A stretch of DNA of 64,000 nt, taken from Lacrimispora saccharolytica (GTDB lineage: Bacteria; Bacillota; Clostridia; Lachnospirales; Lachnospiraceae). Below are positions 23,734 to 32,826 of this stretch, piece by piece (positions within the stretch are counted from its first letter, which is position 1; each line of letters starts with the position of its first letter). The stretch is taken from positions 62,001 to 126,000 of the forward strand of contig JADYUL010000006.1 of NCBI GenBank assembly GCA_021531795.1. Direction: 5' to 3'. Made by a program: the position numbers and the translations under genes. The notes below the pieces were generated by a model, which saw nothing but the letters and a program-made list of their open reading frames with translations, had not been told where the DNA came from and made no database searches.

Positions 23734-25293
23734 TTATGCTTCTATGGTTTCGTCAGACGAATCGGTCACGCTGCTCTCTATCTCTACCTGGGAAGCAGCC
23801 AGATTCCTGATTCTAAGAACCATGTTCTCAATCTCCTCAACACCTGCGCTGTTTTCCTCAGTCGCTGCGCTTACGTGCTCGATAGCACCGCAGTTACTCC
23901 TGGTGGCATCGTTGACCATCTCCATACCCTGAGTCACTCTGTTACTGCTCTCTCTTATGGCATCAACAGTCTTGTCCATCTCGTTTAGTCTCTCAGTCAT
24001 GGTGATGTTGCTTGAAGTGATCTCAGCCGTCGAGTCACCAACCTCTCTGATACTCTCCATACCCGCACTTGTAAGCTCGACACTCTGGTCCATAACGCTT
24101 ACAGCCTTCTCTGTATGCTCTACAGCCTCTGTTACGATGTTACCGATATCATCAACGGCGCGTTTGGTCTGCTCTGCCAGCTTCTGTATCTCGCTTGCAA
24201 CAACCGCAAAGCCCTTGCCGTGCTCACCGGCTCTTGCTGCTTCAATTGATGCATTGAGAGCCAGAATATTGGTCTGGTTGGAAATACCCGTAATGACCTG
24301 TGTAATACCAAGGATCTCCTTGGACTTCTCTCCAAGCTCCCAGATGATGTCCCTGCACTCATTGGTACTTTCATTGATCTGCTGCATTCTGCTTGTAGCA
24401 TCATCCATCTTGCTCTGGTTAACCTTGGTGGTTTCAGCTACCTTCACAGAAAGCCTTGCAAGCTCGCTGTTCATCTTGGCAAGCTCGATAAGCTTATTGT
24501 TAATATCCTGAGTCTTGATATTGATATCATCCATGCTTTCGGTATTCTCGCTGAAGCTCTGGAGGATATTGCCTGCCTCAAGCGCAATTGACTCATTAGC
24601 CTGCATCGAAGATTCAGTAATCACACTGAGCTCTTTTACCATATTCAGAAGCTCGTCGGAGGTCTGCTTGGACTTCTCCTGCATCAGCTTCATATCATTA
24701 AGCATGCGCTCCTGCTCCTCGGCGCCCATCAGGTTGCCAAGCATGCCCGCCGTACGCTCACAAAGCATTGTAAAAATCGCCGCAAGCGCGATTAACACAA
24801 GGGCTCTCGGAACGATTCCGAACACCACGAGCTTGTACATAACCGTGAAGTTGTCATCCACTATGGTATGAAGTGTGAAGCAAAGCAGCTGACCCACCGA
24901 TACGCCGGCAACCGACAGGATAGTGGTGATGATGTTAAGCTTCTTATCAAAGTAGAGACTTGCTATCGCAATCGCGTAGATATATAGCAGGACGGCGTGG
25001 TAACTAAGTGTTGTCGTAACGACCGTAACAAAAACCACTGCACAGATTACGAGTAAATATTTAATCGCCTCGCCCTCTTTCTTAAGCACATTGACAAGCA
25101 GCGTGGGTAACCATAGGAACAAGGAACCCAGCAAAAATGCTGTCGTCATGATATTCATCTTCACCACGAATATTCCCACCACGTTAAGAATAAATACGAG
25201 TGTGAAGATAAGGAAGGTTATCCTCATAACCTTAGCTACGGCTATATTGGCCTGCTTCTCATTTTTAATTAAAACTTCGCTTCTCTCCTGCAT
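23734..25293 (-). CDS. Methyl-accepting chemotaxis protein with six-helix membrane sensor
   Basis: The protein has 519 residues. The first 180 hold about six transmembrane helices with little outside the membrane, so sensing is probably within the membrane. No HAMP domain is evident. The cytoplasmic part is a long coiled coil with the signalling tip [16 protein letters not shown] that contacts CheA/CheW. I chose ATG 25293, preceded by GGGGG at five bases; the upstream TTG has no site. It fits a motile cell, as does the flagellin at 35990. Confidence 0.9.
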   Translation of the reverse strand: MQERSEVLIKNEKQANIAVAKVMRITFLIFTLVFILNVVGIFVVKMNIMTTAFLLGSLFLWLPTLLVNVLKKEGEAIKYLLVICAVVFVTVVTTTLSYHAVLLYIYAIAIASLYFDKKLNIITTILSVAGVSVGQLLCFTLHTIVDDNFTVMYKLVVFGIVPRALVLIALAAIFTMLCERTAGMLGNLMGAEEQERMLNDMKLMQEKSKQTSDELLNMVKELSVITESSMQANESIALEAGNILQSFSENTESMDDINIKTQDINNKLIELAKMNSELARLSVKVAETTKVNQSKMDDATSRMQQINESTNECRDIIWELGEKSKEILGITQVITGISNQTNILALNASIEAARAGEHGKGFAVVASEIQKLAEQTKRAVDDIGNIVTEAVEHTEKAVSVMDQSVELTSAGMESIREVGDSTAEITSSNITMTERLNEMDKTVDAIRESSNRVTQGMEMVNDATRSNCGAIEHVSAATEENSAGVEEIENMVLRIRNLAASQVEIESSVTDSSDETIEA

Positions 25294-25400
25294 ATTTGCC
25301 CCCAATAAAACAATATAAATCAATTGTATTGTATCAATAAAGTTAGGATACAGCCGATTGGAAATAAAGTCAATAGAGAGGTTGGGCGTGGGGGTAGAAG

Positions 25401-25990
25401 TACATCGGGATTCTCAATTCTAGGGGCGTTTCGATGTATCTCAATTAATTTCCCGCGAAAATACATACATCTCCGCGAAACATATCCCCGCGCGAGTCAA
25501 CCTCACTTTAATTTCCCGCGAATATACCTGCTTTCCCTCGCAGTCTACTCCCGCGCAAGCGGGGTTCACTATGATTTGCGCGGAGATTCGCTTCGGAGGG
25601 GATTATGTGGCAACGCGGGTTGCTTATTTTGATAGATTTCGAGGGATGGATACATCGGGATTGCCTGATTTTTTGGAGTTCCGATGTATTCTTTTTGGGG
25701 ATACATCGGAATCTGATGTTCTTGGGACATCCCGATGTATCTGGAATACATGGTTTTATGCACATACATCGGAGATGCCCGATTTAGAGCCATCCCGATG
25801 TACGGAGGCCCTAGTTTCAGTAGGCGATACATCGGGATTGAGAGTTCAATGCCCATCCCGATGTACGGAGGTCCAATACCAAGTAAATAATACATCGGGA
25901 TGGGCCGATATAGACTATTTCCGATGTATCTCATTTTTTCGTCATTATTTGATACATCGGGATTCTCAATTCTAGGGGCATTCCGATGTG
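25401..25990. repeat. Alternating inverted-repeat array 2
   Basis: TACATCGG starts at 25651, 25702, 25765, 25828, 25891 and 25953; inverted partners at 25681, 25732, 25795, 25858, 25921 and 25983 (last copy CCGATGTG). The steps 51, 63, 63, 63, 62 are exactly those of array 1, and most spacers are homologous to array 1, diverging toward the right end. A lone unit at 25401-25438 has the same spacer as the last unit (TTCTCAATTCTAGGGGC). Between them, 25440-25640, lie the CCCGCG-rich tail and the GTGGCAACGCGGG segment. No gene is called in 25294-26096. Confidence 0.9.
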
Positions 25991-26096
25991 TCACCAGTAT
26001 CTATGGTAAATCCTATGAGATTGCTGTAAAATAAGATGTGCTAATAACAATAATCTCTTAAATAACACTAGGAAATACATCGCGAGGAGCTAAACA

Positions 26097-26402
26097 ATGG
26101 TTAAACACATTATCTTATGGACACTTAAGGATGAGCTCGGTGGAAAGAGCAAGGCCGAGGTTAAGGCAGGAATCAAGAAGGGACTTGAAGGACTGAAGGG
26201 CGAGATTCCGGGAATGATTGATATCAAGGTAAACATCGAGCCGCTCGACAGCTCCAATGCCGAGGTGATGCTTGACTCAACCTTCGAAAGCGTCGAGGCG
26301 CTTAAGGGCTATTCAGTGAATCCCAAGCATGTAGCTGTGGCTGATGGCTTCGTTCGTCCTTATACAGCCAGCAGAACCTGCATGGACTACGAGGTGAAAT
26401 AA
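26097..26402 (+). CDS. Dabb (stress-response A/B barrel) domain protein
   Basis: This 101-residue protein starts MVKHIILWTLKDE and contains a PGMIDIKVNIEPLDSS strand-turn and NPKHVAVADGFVRP, the usual pattern of the dimeric alpha/beta-barrel Dabb family. Function in bacteria is generally unknown; some relatives bind or process small hydrophobic molecules. GAGGAG lies before the ATG. It stands alone after repeat array 2, with a terminator at 26537. Confidence 0.87.
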   Translation: MVKHIILWTLKDELGGKSKAEVKAGIKKGLEGLKGEIPGMIDIKVNIEPLDSSNAEVMLDSTFESVEALKGYSVNPKHVAVADGFVRPYTASRTCMDYEVK

Positions 26403-26536
26403 TATAGGATACAGAATCCGAATTGGCATACGATGCGTATTCAAACAGAGATTCGATGAAGTATTGGCACTAGGGCAATAACTCATCTTTTTCTTGGTGT
26501 CCGCCAATCAGTTAATACTAGCGTTTCTACAGAAAT

Positions 26537-26569
26537 AAAAGTCTTCGACTAAAAGTTGAAGACTTTTTT
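26537..26569 (+). terminator. Rho-independent terminator
   Basis: AAAAGTCTTC/GAAGACTTTT stem ending in six T residues, downstream of the Dabb gene and before the sigma factor gene. Confidence 0.88.
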
Positions 26570-26607
26570 GGTTGTGGCTCGTTTGAATAAATGAAGGCGC
26601 AAGGGAG

Positions 26608-27126
26608 GTGGTCAGGATCGATCGAGAAGAAAACTTAATACGGCTTATGAATCAGTACGGCAATCTGGTTTTCTCAATCTGTCTTAAGACCACCGGGGAC
26701 TACTTTGCAAGTGAGGATTTGGCTCAGGAGACCTTCATCGCGGCATACAAAGCTTACGACAGCTTCGACGGCGTCAACGAGAAAGCATGGATCTGCAGAA
26801 TTGCCGGCAATAAAAGCATCGACTATCTTCGAAGCGCGGAGCGAAGAAGTGTTCCGACGGCCGACGAGGAGATGCCGCCGCTCACGGATGAGCACGATCC
26901 GCAGCACCTGTATGGAGCGAAAAGCATCATGGAGGACGTGGAGAGGGAATGCATGAGACTGCCCGAAGGCTACCGTGATGTGAGTGTCAGATTCTTCGTA
27001 CAGGGTCAGACAGCCAGAGAAATAGCGACGGAAACGGATTGCAACCTCAAGACCGTCCAAACCAAAATCCAGCGCGCTAAGGCGATGCTAAAAAAATCAA
27101 TAGGAAGGGAGATGCTGCTTGAATGA
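26608..27126 (+). CDS. ECF-type RNA polymerase sigma factor
   Basis: The product has 172 residues with sigma region 2 at about 12-80 (NLVFSICLKTTGDYFASEDLAQETFIAAYKAY in pieces, then KAWICRIAGNKSIDYLR) and region 4 at about 115-165 (LPEGYRDV, TAREIATETDCNLKTVQTKIQRAK). It should direct RNA polymerase to a small regulon. The start is odd: the called GTG lies within the GGGAGGTGG ribosome-site-like sequence, and no ATG follows nearby, so either GTG is used with GAAGG ten bases upstream or a non-standard codon a little downstream is used. The stop overlaps the next gene by four bases. Confidence 0.85.
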   Translation: MVRIDREENLIRLMNQYGNLVFSICLKTTGDYFASEDLAQETFIAAYKAYDSFDGVNEKAWICRIAGNKSIDYLRSAERRSVPTADEEMPPLTDEHDPQHLYGAKSIMEDVERECMRLPEGYRDVSVRFFVQGQTAREIATETDCNLKTVQTKIQRAKAMLKKSIGREMLLE

Positions 27127-27746
27127 AAATTGAATACATGTCAGATGAATATTTGATGAATATGGTTGAAGCCATTGAAGCGCACGACATGGTCAGCGCA
27201 CCGCCCGACCTGCAGAGCGGGGTCTTTGCCAAGCTTGGGCTCAAAGAGGGCAGCAATAGGCAGACCGTAGACAGCTTGTCCAATAATGCTGCGACTAAGC
27301 AGACCAATATTTCGACCGTGCAGTCAGTGGGCGACCCTTCTGTAGCCCGCAGCAAACCGGAGTTTCGCATCTACTGCTTCAAGGTGATTGGCGCATCCGC
27401 GGCAGCAATCCTGATTACGCTCAGCCTTCCTGTTCTTTCACCGGAAAAAGCGCCCACCCCAACCAAGCAGGAGGTTGTAGGTTCGATGACTGTAACTGAC
27501 ATAAGCGGAAAGGACGGGGTTGTTGGCAATATCTTCAAAGAGCTTGCTTCCTTTAGAGGTTCTGCTGTTGAGTCAACTAATGATTCACAGGGGGAACCGA
27601 ACGATGAATCAGCAAATGAATCGCCAAACGAAACCGATAATAGTCCGAAGGGCACAGACGGAATCTTTAAGAATCTTGACAGAGGCTTACTTCGCAAGCT
27701 GGGTTCTTCAAAGAACGTTGGCAACTACATTAACGATGCCGATTAG
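27123..27746 (+). CDS. Probable anti-sigma factor, single membrane span
   Basis: The 207-residue protein has a soluble N-terminus that starts MKIEYMSDEYLMNMVEAIE, one transmembrane helix near residues 87-105 (GASAAAILITLSLPVLS) and an external Asn/Ser/Glu-rich tail. Position directly after an ECF sigma gene with an ATGA overlap, and this topology, fit an anti-sigma factor that holds the sigma at the membrane. No zinc-binding HxxxCxxC motif is seen, so the class is unclear. Confidence 0.7.
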   Translation: MKIEYMSDEYLMNMVEAIEAHDMVSAPPDLQSGVFAKLGLKEGSNRQTVDSLSNNAATKQTNISTVQSVGDPSVARSKPEFRIYCFKVIGASAAAILITLSLPVLSPEKAPTPTKQEVVGSMTVTDISGKDGVVGNIFKELASFRGSAVESTNDSQGEPNDESANESPNETDNSPKGTDGIFKNLDRGLLRKLGSSKNVGNYINDAD

Positions 27747-27844
27747 CCGGTCATATCATTAACTACACCATTCGGCGTCGAATGACAGACAACCTGATAC
27801 TGAAATAAGACAATTTATTAATTTCGATTACCAAGGAGGATATT

Positions 27845-28387
27845 ATGAAACCAAAGAAAAAGAACGGAGTACTTACTTTTTGCTGTTCCCTTATGCCGGG
27901 AGCCGCAGAGATGTATATGGGATTTATGAAAAACGGCGCAAGCATAATGGTGGTGTTTTTCTTAAGTATAATAATCCCTGCCATCATGGGTGCAAGCGAC
28001 GTATTTATGTCCCTTGCCTTCCTGATCTGGTTCTACGGATTCTTCCATGCGAGGAATCTCGTGCACTGCGACGATGAGGAGTTTGCGCTTCTTACGGATC
28101 AGTATATCTGGGATGAATTCCTGGATGGAAAAAGTATCGACTTTACATCTGAAAAGAGTCGCAAGCTGTTTTCCGTTATACTGATACTATTCGGAATGGC
28201 ATGCCTATGGTCGTGCGTAAGCGACATGGTCTATTCGCTTATTCCCGAGGCATGGTGGGATGCGATCTATCCGGTTGTAAGTAAAATTCCGGGCATTCTG
28301 ATTTCGATTATCATTATTATTGCAGGAATTAAGCTGATTAACGGCAAGAAGGAAGTTCTTGCGATTGAGGATAAGTCGAACCAGTAG
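27845..28387 (+). CDS. Multi-span membrane protein, TM2-like
   Basis: This 180-residue protein has an N-terminal segment LMPGAAEMYMGFMKNG that resembles the PGaGxxYlG motif of TM2-type proteins, then about four transmembrane helices in total and a short polar tail. AAGGAGG precedes the ATG. It lies 98 bases after the anti-sigma gene and may belong to that regulon. Role unknown. Confidence 0.65.
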   Translation: MKPKKKNGVLTFCCSLMPGAAEMYMGFMKNGASIMVVFFLSIIIPAIMGASDVFMSLAFLIWFYGFFHARNLVHCDDEEFALLTDQYIWDEFLDGKSIDFTSEKSRKLFSVILILFGMACLWSCVSDMVYSLIPEAWWDAIYPVVSKIPGILISIIIIIAGIKLINGKKEVLAIEDKSNQ

Positions 28388-28530
28388 GCATTGGTCGATT
28401 TTTAATCAATTTAGTAGGGATAATATAGAAAAAAGTGCTGAATCCGCGTGATTCCATAGCTGGCATCATATTGGATTAATTATGTGTGAAACGTGCGGAT
28501 TCAGAAAATGATAACGAAAAGGAAACAAAT

Positions 28531-28860
28531 ATGAATAATGAAATAGTCGAAGCGAACGTGGGCGCTGCCCCCACCTATCGCATTCACAGGGTTGGCTCCA
28601 TCACCACTGGAATATCCATGGTCGTGTTCGGCATACTCTGTATAATGCAGCATTTTGTAAATGTTCTGGATTACTCAGTAATCTTAAGCCTCTGGCCTCT
28701 CATAGTGATTGGCATGGGCGTGGAGATTCTGCTGTCCAATTCATCCGGCAAACAGTTCGTGTATGACAAAGCGTCTGTGTTTTTATTATTTGTGATGTCA
28801 GGCTTCGCCATGTGCATGGCCATAGCCGAATGGAGTGTATACCACTGGGGACAATGGTAA
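28531..28860 (+). CDS. Small membrane protein with LiaF-like hydrophobic region
   Basis: The protein has 109 residues and three probable transmembrane helices; WPLIVIGMGVEILL is the kind of motif found in DUF5668/LiaF-type membrane regions of cell-envelope stress proteins. I use ATG 28531, preceded by AAAGGA at seven bases; an upstream GTG in frame has no site. It follows the TM2-like gene by 143 bases and ends at a shared terminator. A role in envelope stress together with the ECF sigma factor is inference. Confidence 0.6.
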   Translation: MNNEIVEANVGAAPTYRIHRVGSITTGISMVVFGILCIMQHFVNVLDYSVILSLWPLIVIGMGVEILLSNSSGKQFVYDKASVFLLFVMSGFAMCMAIAEWSVYHWGQW

Positions 28861-28869
28861 GAAACAAAG

Positions 28870-28909
28870 AAACGCCGAAGACCCTCATTAACATGGGTCT
28901 TCGGCGTTT
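28870..28909. terminator. Bidirectional terminator between convergent genes
   Basis: Perfect 15-base arms AAACGCCGAAGACCC and GGGTCTTCGGCGTTT. TTT ends it on both strands. It lies between the stop codons at 28860 and 28913. Confidence 0.9.
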
Positions 28910-28912
28910 TGG

Positions 28913-29479
28913 TTATTTCTCTTTCTTAATACTGTAGCCGAATTTGCCGAGCTCTTTTCCTATGGCGAAGTACTTGCCATGACTGTAGACTAAGGGCTTA
29001 GCCTGCTCCAGGTGGAAGGCTCCCTTCTCATCCATATATTTGTCATCAACGTGAAGTGCCACAACCTCGGCTATGAACATATCGTGAGTACCGAGCTCTT
29101 TTACCTCAGTCACCTTACATTCAATGGCAACGGGGCTCTCGGCTATGTAGGGTGCGGCAACCTTGTCCGAAGGCACGCGGGTGAGGTTAAGTTTAGCCCA
29201 CTTGTCAACATCGCGGCCGCTGGTCACGCCGGCATAGTCCGTGGCAAAGGCCAGGTCCTCAGTGGTGAGATTGATGACGAATTCGCCGGTCTCCTTGATC
29301 ATGGGGTAGCTGTAACGCTCCTTGCGAACCGAAATCGACACCATGGCCGGGTCGGAACAGATTGTGCCGGTCCATGCTATAGTCAGAATATTGTCGTTGC
29401 CCTTACCGTCTGCAACACTCACCAGCACAACCGGGAGCGGGTAAAGCATGTTGCCGGGCTTAAAATCTACTTTTGCCAT
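28913..29479 (-). CDS. Flavin reductase-like FMN-binding protein
   Basis: This 188-residue protein has the family pattern LYPLPVVLVSV, then TIAWTGTICSDPAMVSISVR, then GEFVINLTTEDL and the SPVAIECKV strand. Members are FMN-containing homodimers that reduce flavin or serve as small electron-transfer enzymes. A TetR gene lies directly upstream on the same strand, with a perfect palindrome between the two, so repression by it is likely. Confidence 0.87.
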   Translation of the reverse strand: MAKVDFKPGNMLYPLPVVLVSVADGKGNDNILTIAWTGTICSDPAMVSISVRKERYSYPMIKETGEFVINLTTEDLAFATDYAGVTSGRDVDKWAKLNLTRVPSDKVAAPYIAESPVAIECKVTEVKELGTHDMFIAEVVALHVDDKYMDEKGAFHLEQAKPLVYSHGKYFAIGKELGKFGYSIKKEK

Positions 29480-29491
29480 ATTGTTCTTGTA

Positions 29492-29515
29492 TGATAATTA
29501 GAAAGTTAATTATCA
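29492..29515 (-). promoter_or_regulatory. Operator-like palindrome before the flavin reductase gene
   Basis: TGATAATTA (29492-29500) and TAATTATCA (29507-29515) form a perfect nine-base inverted repeat with a six-base centre, 13 bases before the start codon. It suits a TetR-type dimer or a hairpin covering the leader. Confidence 0.5.
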
Positions 29516-29549
29516 CACGTTCCTTTCTTTTTTATATCGTGGTTCAATA

Positions 29550-30188
29550 CTAATTCTTCTTCACAGGGTAATCGCTCAGGTGCTGCATCATATTCATGGC
29601 TACCTCGACGTCAATATTGCGTTCCTCAAGCTTAAGTCCGTTGACAAGCGAGACGCACACGCGGCCGATGCTCAGGTTGACATCGTCTTCATCATAATTA
29701 CCCGTCTGGATGCAGACAGTGGCTATGCCCTGTGCATAGACAGTCATTTCATTAACCAGAATGCGCGCCTGGTCCTCATTCAGCTTAAAATATGACATTA
29801 TCTCATATACCATCGGCTTCAGAGCATCAATGAAATCCCCGTTAATGAAGCCGATCACAGGCTTCTTAACACCCTCAAACAGATATACCATCTTATAGAT
29901 ATTGGGATGCTCATATGCATATCTGATCCAGCGCAGACCAAACTCCTTGAAGGCCGGCGAGTAATCGGTGCACTCACTCAGATACTCGATACTCTCTCGA
30001 AGCGCCTTCTGATAAACCGCTTCCTTGAGCTCATCCATCCCGCTAAAGTAAGTAAAGATCGGCGTCGGCGTCGTGCCCAGTCTCCTACCGACATCCCTGG
30101 CCGTTACATTGAGAATCCCCTTCTTCTCAGTCAGCTCGAAAGCCGCCTGAATCACTTCATCCCTGGTATATTTTGGTTTTGGTGGCAT
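29550..30188 (-). CDS. TetR/AcrR family transcriptional regulator
   Basis: This 212-residue protein has its helix-turn-helix in residues 8-55 (YTRDEVIQAAFELTEKKG, ARDVGRRLGTTPTPIFTYF) and a helical ligand-binding domain after it. It lies 70 bases upstream of the flavin reductase gene in the same direction; co-transcription and control of that enzyme are probable. Its own start is preceded by AAGGAAAGAGGTAGGT. Confidence 0.87.
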   Translation of the reverse strand: MPPKPKYTRDEVIQAAFELTEKKGILNVTARDVGRRLGTTPTPIFTYFSGMDELKEAVYQKALRESIEYLSECTDYSPAFKEFGLRWIRYAYEHPNIYKMVYLFEGVKKPVIGFINGDFIDALKPMVYEIMSYFKLNEDQARILVNEMTVYAQGIATVCIQTGNYDEDDVNLSIGRVCVSLVNGLKLEERNIDVEVAMNMMQHLSDYPVKKN

Positions 30189-30325
30189 ACCTACCTCTTT
30201 CCTTGTTCATATACATATCAGTTCGTTATACTACTGATGTTTTGTTTCATCTTATTTTATTCCAAAAATCCCGTTTTTTCAAGGTATGTTCACACAAGTA
30301 AACAACGGTGAAGCAGCAAACAACT

Positions 30326-30364
30326 AGAGCCTGCGGGATTCGCAATTCGCACCCTGCAGGCTCT
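30326..30364 (-). terminator. Terminator of the FAD oxidoreductase operon
   Basis: AGAGCCTGCGGG/CCTGCAGGCTCT imperfect stem just after the stop at 30369; the T tract on the minus strand is weak (TAGTTGTTT). Confidence 0.6.
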
Positions 30365-30368
30365 TATA

Positions 30369-31730
30369 TTATTCTATTATATCCCTGGCAACGAAGACAC
30401 CGCTGGCTGAAGCATGAGACAGTGAATGAGTCACGCCGCTGCCGTCTCCGATCACATAGAGTCCGGGGTACTTGGACTCCAGATGCTCATTGACCTGAAC
30501 CTCCATGTTGTAGAACTTAACCTCGACACCATAAAGCAGAGTGTCATCATTGGCAGTTCCGGGTGCAATCTTATCAAGGGCGTATATCATCTCGATGATA
30601 CCATCCATGATTCGCTTTGGAAGCACTAAGCTAAGGTCGCCCGGCTCCGCAGCAAGGGTCGGTGTTACGAAGTTCTCTTCTATCCTCTTACGATTGCTTC
30701 GTCTTCCCCTTACGAGGTCGCCGAATCTCTGCACGATCACGCCACCTCCAAGCATATTGGAAAGCCTTGCAATGCTCTCACCATAGCCGTTACTGTCCTT
30801 GAAGGGCTCAGAGAAATGCTTGGCCACCAGAAGCGCAAAGTTCGTATTCTTTGTCTGCTTCTTCGGGTCCTCATAGCTGTGACCGTTGACCGTGACTATT
30901 CCGTTGGTATTCTCAGTAACCACACTTCCGTAAGGATTCATACAGAAGGTTCTGACGCTGTCCTCGAACTTCTCGGTGCGGTACACAATCTTGCTCTCAT
31001 ACAGCTCGTCAGTCAGATGCGCGAACAGCTCCGCCGGAAGTTCCACCCTGACTCCGATATCCACTCTGTTGGAATTGGTCGGAATCTCAAGTTCCTCACA
31101 GACCTGCTCCATCCACTTACTTCCGCTTCGGCCTACCGAAGCCACACACTTGTCAGCCTCATATACGCCGCTATCCGTCGTCACCCTGAAGCCACCGTCA
31201 ATCACCTCCACCTTCTTAACAGGTGTCATAAAGTGGAAGTCAACCTTATCCTTCAGGTCGTTATAGAGATTCTCAAGAACCACATAATTTATATCCGTGC
31301 CCAGATGTCTCACCGAAGCATCCAGAAGTTTAAGCTTATTCTGCATGCAGACTGTCTTAATCCTCGTGTTGGTCGTCGAATACAGCTTCGTGCCCTCTCC
31401 GCCGTACTTAAGGTTAATCCCGTCCACATACTCCATCAGCTCCGTGGCCTTCTTACGACCGATATATTCATATAGAGTGCCGCCGAAATCATTGGTTATA
31501 TTATATTTTCCATCGGAAAAAGCGCCCGCCCCACCGAATCCGCTCATTATAGAACAGCTGCGGCAATTGACACAGTGCTTGATCTTCTCTCCATCTATAG
31601 GGCACTTCCTGTTGGCCAGCTCATTGCCCGCCTCGAAGACTGCCACCTTCTTATCAGATTTGTGAGCAAGCTCATAGGCTGCAAAGATACCGCCGGGTCC
31701 TGCTCCGATAATTATCACATCATATCGCAT
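30369..31730 (-). CDS. NAD(P)/FAD-dependent oxidoreductase
   Basis: The protein has 453 residues with an N-terminal FAD-binding dinucleotide motif IIIGAGPGGIFAAYELA, followed by a cysteine-rich segment CPIDGEKIKHCVNCRSCS and a C-terminal GDGSGVTHSLSHASASG nucleotide-binding end. This is the layout of a group of predicted FAD dehydrogenases in Clostridia. The substrate is unknown; the four-cysteine segment could bind metal or act in redox. I chose ATG 31730, preceded by GAGAG, over a TTG five codons upstream. It follows the DegV gene by 18 bases and is probably co-transcribed. Confidence 0.85.
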   Translation of the reverse strand: MRYDVIIIGAGPGGIFAAYELAHKSDKKVAVFEAGNELANRKCPIDGEKIKHCVNCRSCSIMSGFGGAGAFSDGKYNITNDFGGTLYEYIGRKKATELMEYVDGINLKYGGEGTKLYSTTNTRIKTVCMQNKLKLLDASVRHLGTDINYVVLENLYNDLKDKVDFHFMTPVKKVEVIDGGFRVTTDSGVYEADKCVASVGRSGSKWMEQVCEELEIPTNSNRVDIGVRVELPAELFAHLTDELYESKIVYRTEKFEDSVRTFCMNPYGSVVTENTNGIVTVNGHSYEDPKKQTKNTNFALLVAKHFSEPFKDSNGYGESIARLSNMLGGGVIVQRFGDLVRGRRSNRKRIEENFVTPTLAAEPGDLSLVLPKRIMDGIIEMIYALDKIAPGTANDDTLLYGVEVKFYNMEVQVNEHLESKYPGLYVIGDGSGVTHSLSHASASGVFVARDIIE

Positions 31731-31748
31731 ATTATTCTCTCTCAATTC

Positions 31749-32636
31749 TCAGTCCTCGCGTTTTTTCCCCCAGAAGAATAAGGCTACCGTTCCGGGACCT
31801 GTGTGGCTGCCGATGGTGGTGCCGATCGAATTGATGAGCACGCGTCCGTTAAGGTTGGGGAAACGCTCCTCAACAAGGGCTGCCACTGCTTTGGCGTCTT
31901 CCTCGCAGGCAGAATGGGATATGAAGCACTTGCCACTATAATCCGTACCGCCCTCAGCCTGCTCAGCCATCTTGTCTACTATGGCCTGAATAACCTTCTT
32001 CTTAGTACGAATCTTGTAGCGGGGTATGAGACGGCCCTCGAAGTCCACGTTCATGAGCGGACAAATGTTAAGTACGGTACCGACCGCGCCGGCTGCCTTG
32101 GAGATACGACCGCCTCTGATAAAGAAGGTGAGGTCTGACGAGAAGAACCAGTGATTGAGATTGAGCTTATGCTCCTCAACCCAGGCGGCAAGCTCATCAA
32201 TGGTCGCTCCGGAGTCACGCATTCCGGCAAGGTGATCTATCAGCAGACCATAGCCGGAAGACGCAGCAAGTGAATCTATTACATATATCTTCCTGTCGGG
32301 GTATTTGTCTTCAAGCAGGGCCTTAGCCAGGTTAGCGGAATTGAAGGTGCCTGATATGCCGGATGACAGAGTCAGGTGAAGAATATCCTTGCCCTGAGAT
32401 AAGAACTGCGCAAAGTATTCCTCGTATTCATCCGCATTGATCTGCGAGGTCTTTGTCATGGCTCCGTCAGTCATCCTCTGATAGAACACGTCAAAGTCCA
32501 TGCTCTGTCCCAAGTCATCCAAATACTGTACTCCGTCCATCTCGTAGTGGAAGCAGCAGTAATGCACGTCTATTTTCTCAAAATGCTCCTTGCTCAAGTC
32601 TGCAGTGGAGCAGCAGCTTATTACATAATCACTCAT
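31749..32636 (-). CDS. DegV family fatty-acid-binding protein
   Basis: This 295-residue protein shows the DegV pattern: an N-terminal CCSTADLS strand, TSQINADEYEEYF, the LSSGISGTFNSA motif that holds the fatty-acid carboxylate, and the IDSLAASSGYG segment. Members bind fatty acids for the FakA kinase that feeds phospholipid synthesis. Neither FakA nor PlsX is in this window. It is the first gene of a pair with the FAD oxidoreductase. Confidence 0.92.
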   Translation of the reverse strand: MSDYVISCCSTADLSKEHFEKIDVHYCCFHYEMDGVQYLDDLGQSMDFDVFYQRMTDGAMTKTSQINADEYEEYFAQFLSQGKDILHLTLSSGISGTFNSANLAKALLEDKYPDRKIYVIDSLAASSGYGLLIDHLAGMRDSGATIDELAAWVEEHKLNLNHWFFSSDLTFFIRGGRISKAAGAVGTVLNICPLMNVDFEGRLIPRYKIRTKKKVIQAIVDKMAEQAEGGTDYSGKCFISHSACEEDAKAVAALVEERFPNLNGRVLINSIGTTIGSHTGPGTVALFFWGKKRED

Positions 32637-32727
32637 AGCTAAACCTTCGCAGTGAATGCGTCCTTTCTATAGAATCCATACTATGTAATTGTATCACAGA
32701 TTGGGGGATTTGGGGTGAAATAAAATA

Positions 32728-32806
32728 GATGCCCGAATACCGTTAAGTCTACAGACTATTGATCAAAAATGTTTGGAAGGGTAATTTGAAAACGGATTCA
32801 GGCATC
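32728..32806 (-). terminator. Long imperfect hairpin after the GntR gene
   Basis: GATGCC-GAAT-CCGTT at 32728-32744 pairs with AACGGATTCAGGCATC at 32791-32806, with an inner AGTCT/AGACT stem. TATTTTATTT follows on the minus strand. It probably ends the HPr-like/GntR operon. Confidence 0.65.
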
Positions 32807-32826
32807 GCCTATACGATTGTATCAAT

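Noticed and set aside
23957-24511. 184-codon plus-strand frame
   Set aside because: Antisense shadow of the chemotaxis receptor's coiled coil.
25569-25994. Minus-strand frame of 141 codons through array 2
   Set aside because: Repeated YIGM/IPMY words come from the inverted repeat; same artefact as on the plus strand.
30816-31475. 219-codon plus-strand frame
   Set aside because: Antisense to the FAD oxidoreductase; high-GC third positions of the real gene make the opposite strand open; no domain or ribosome site.
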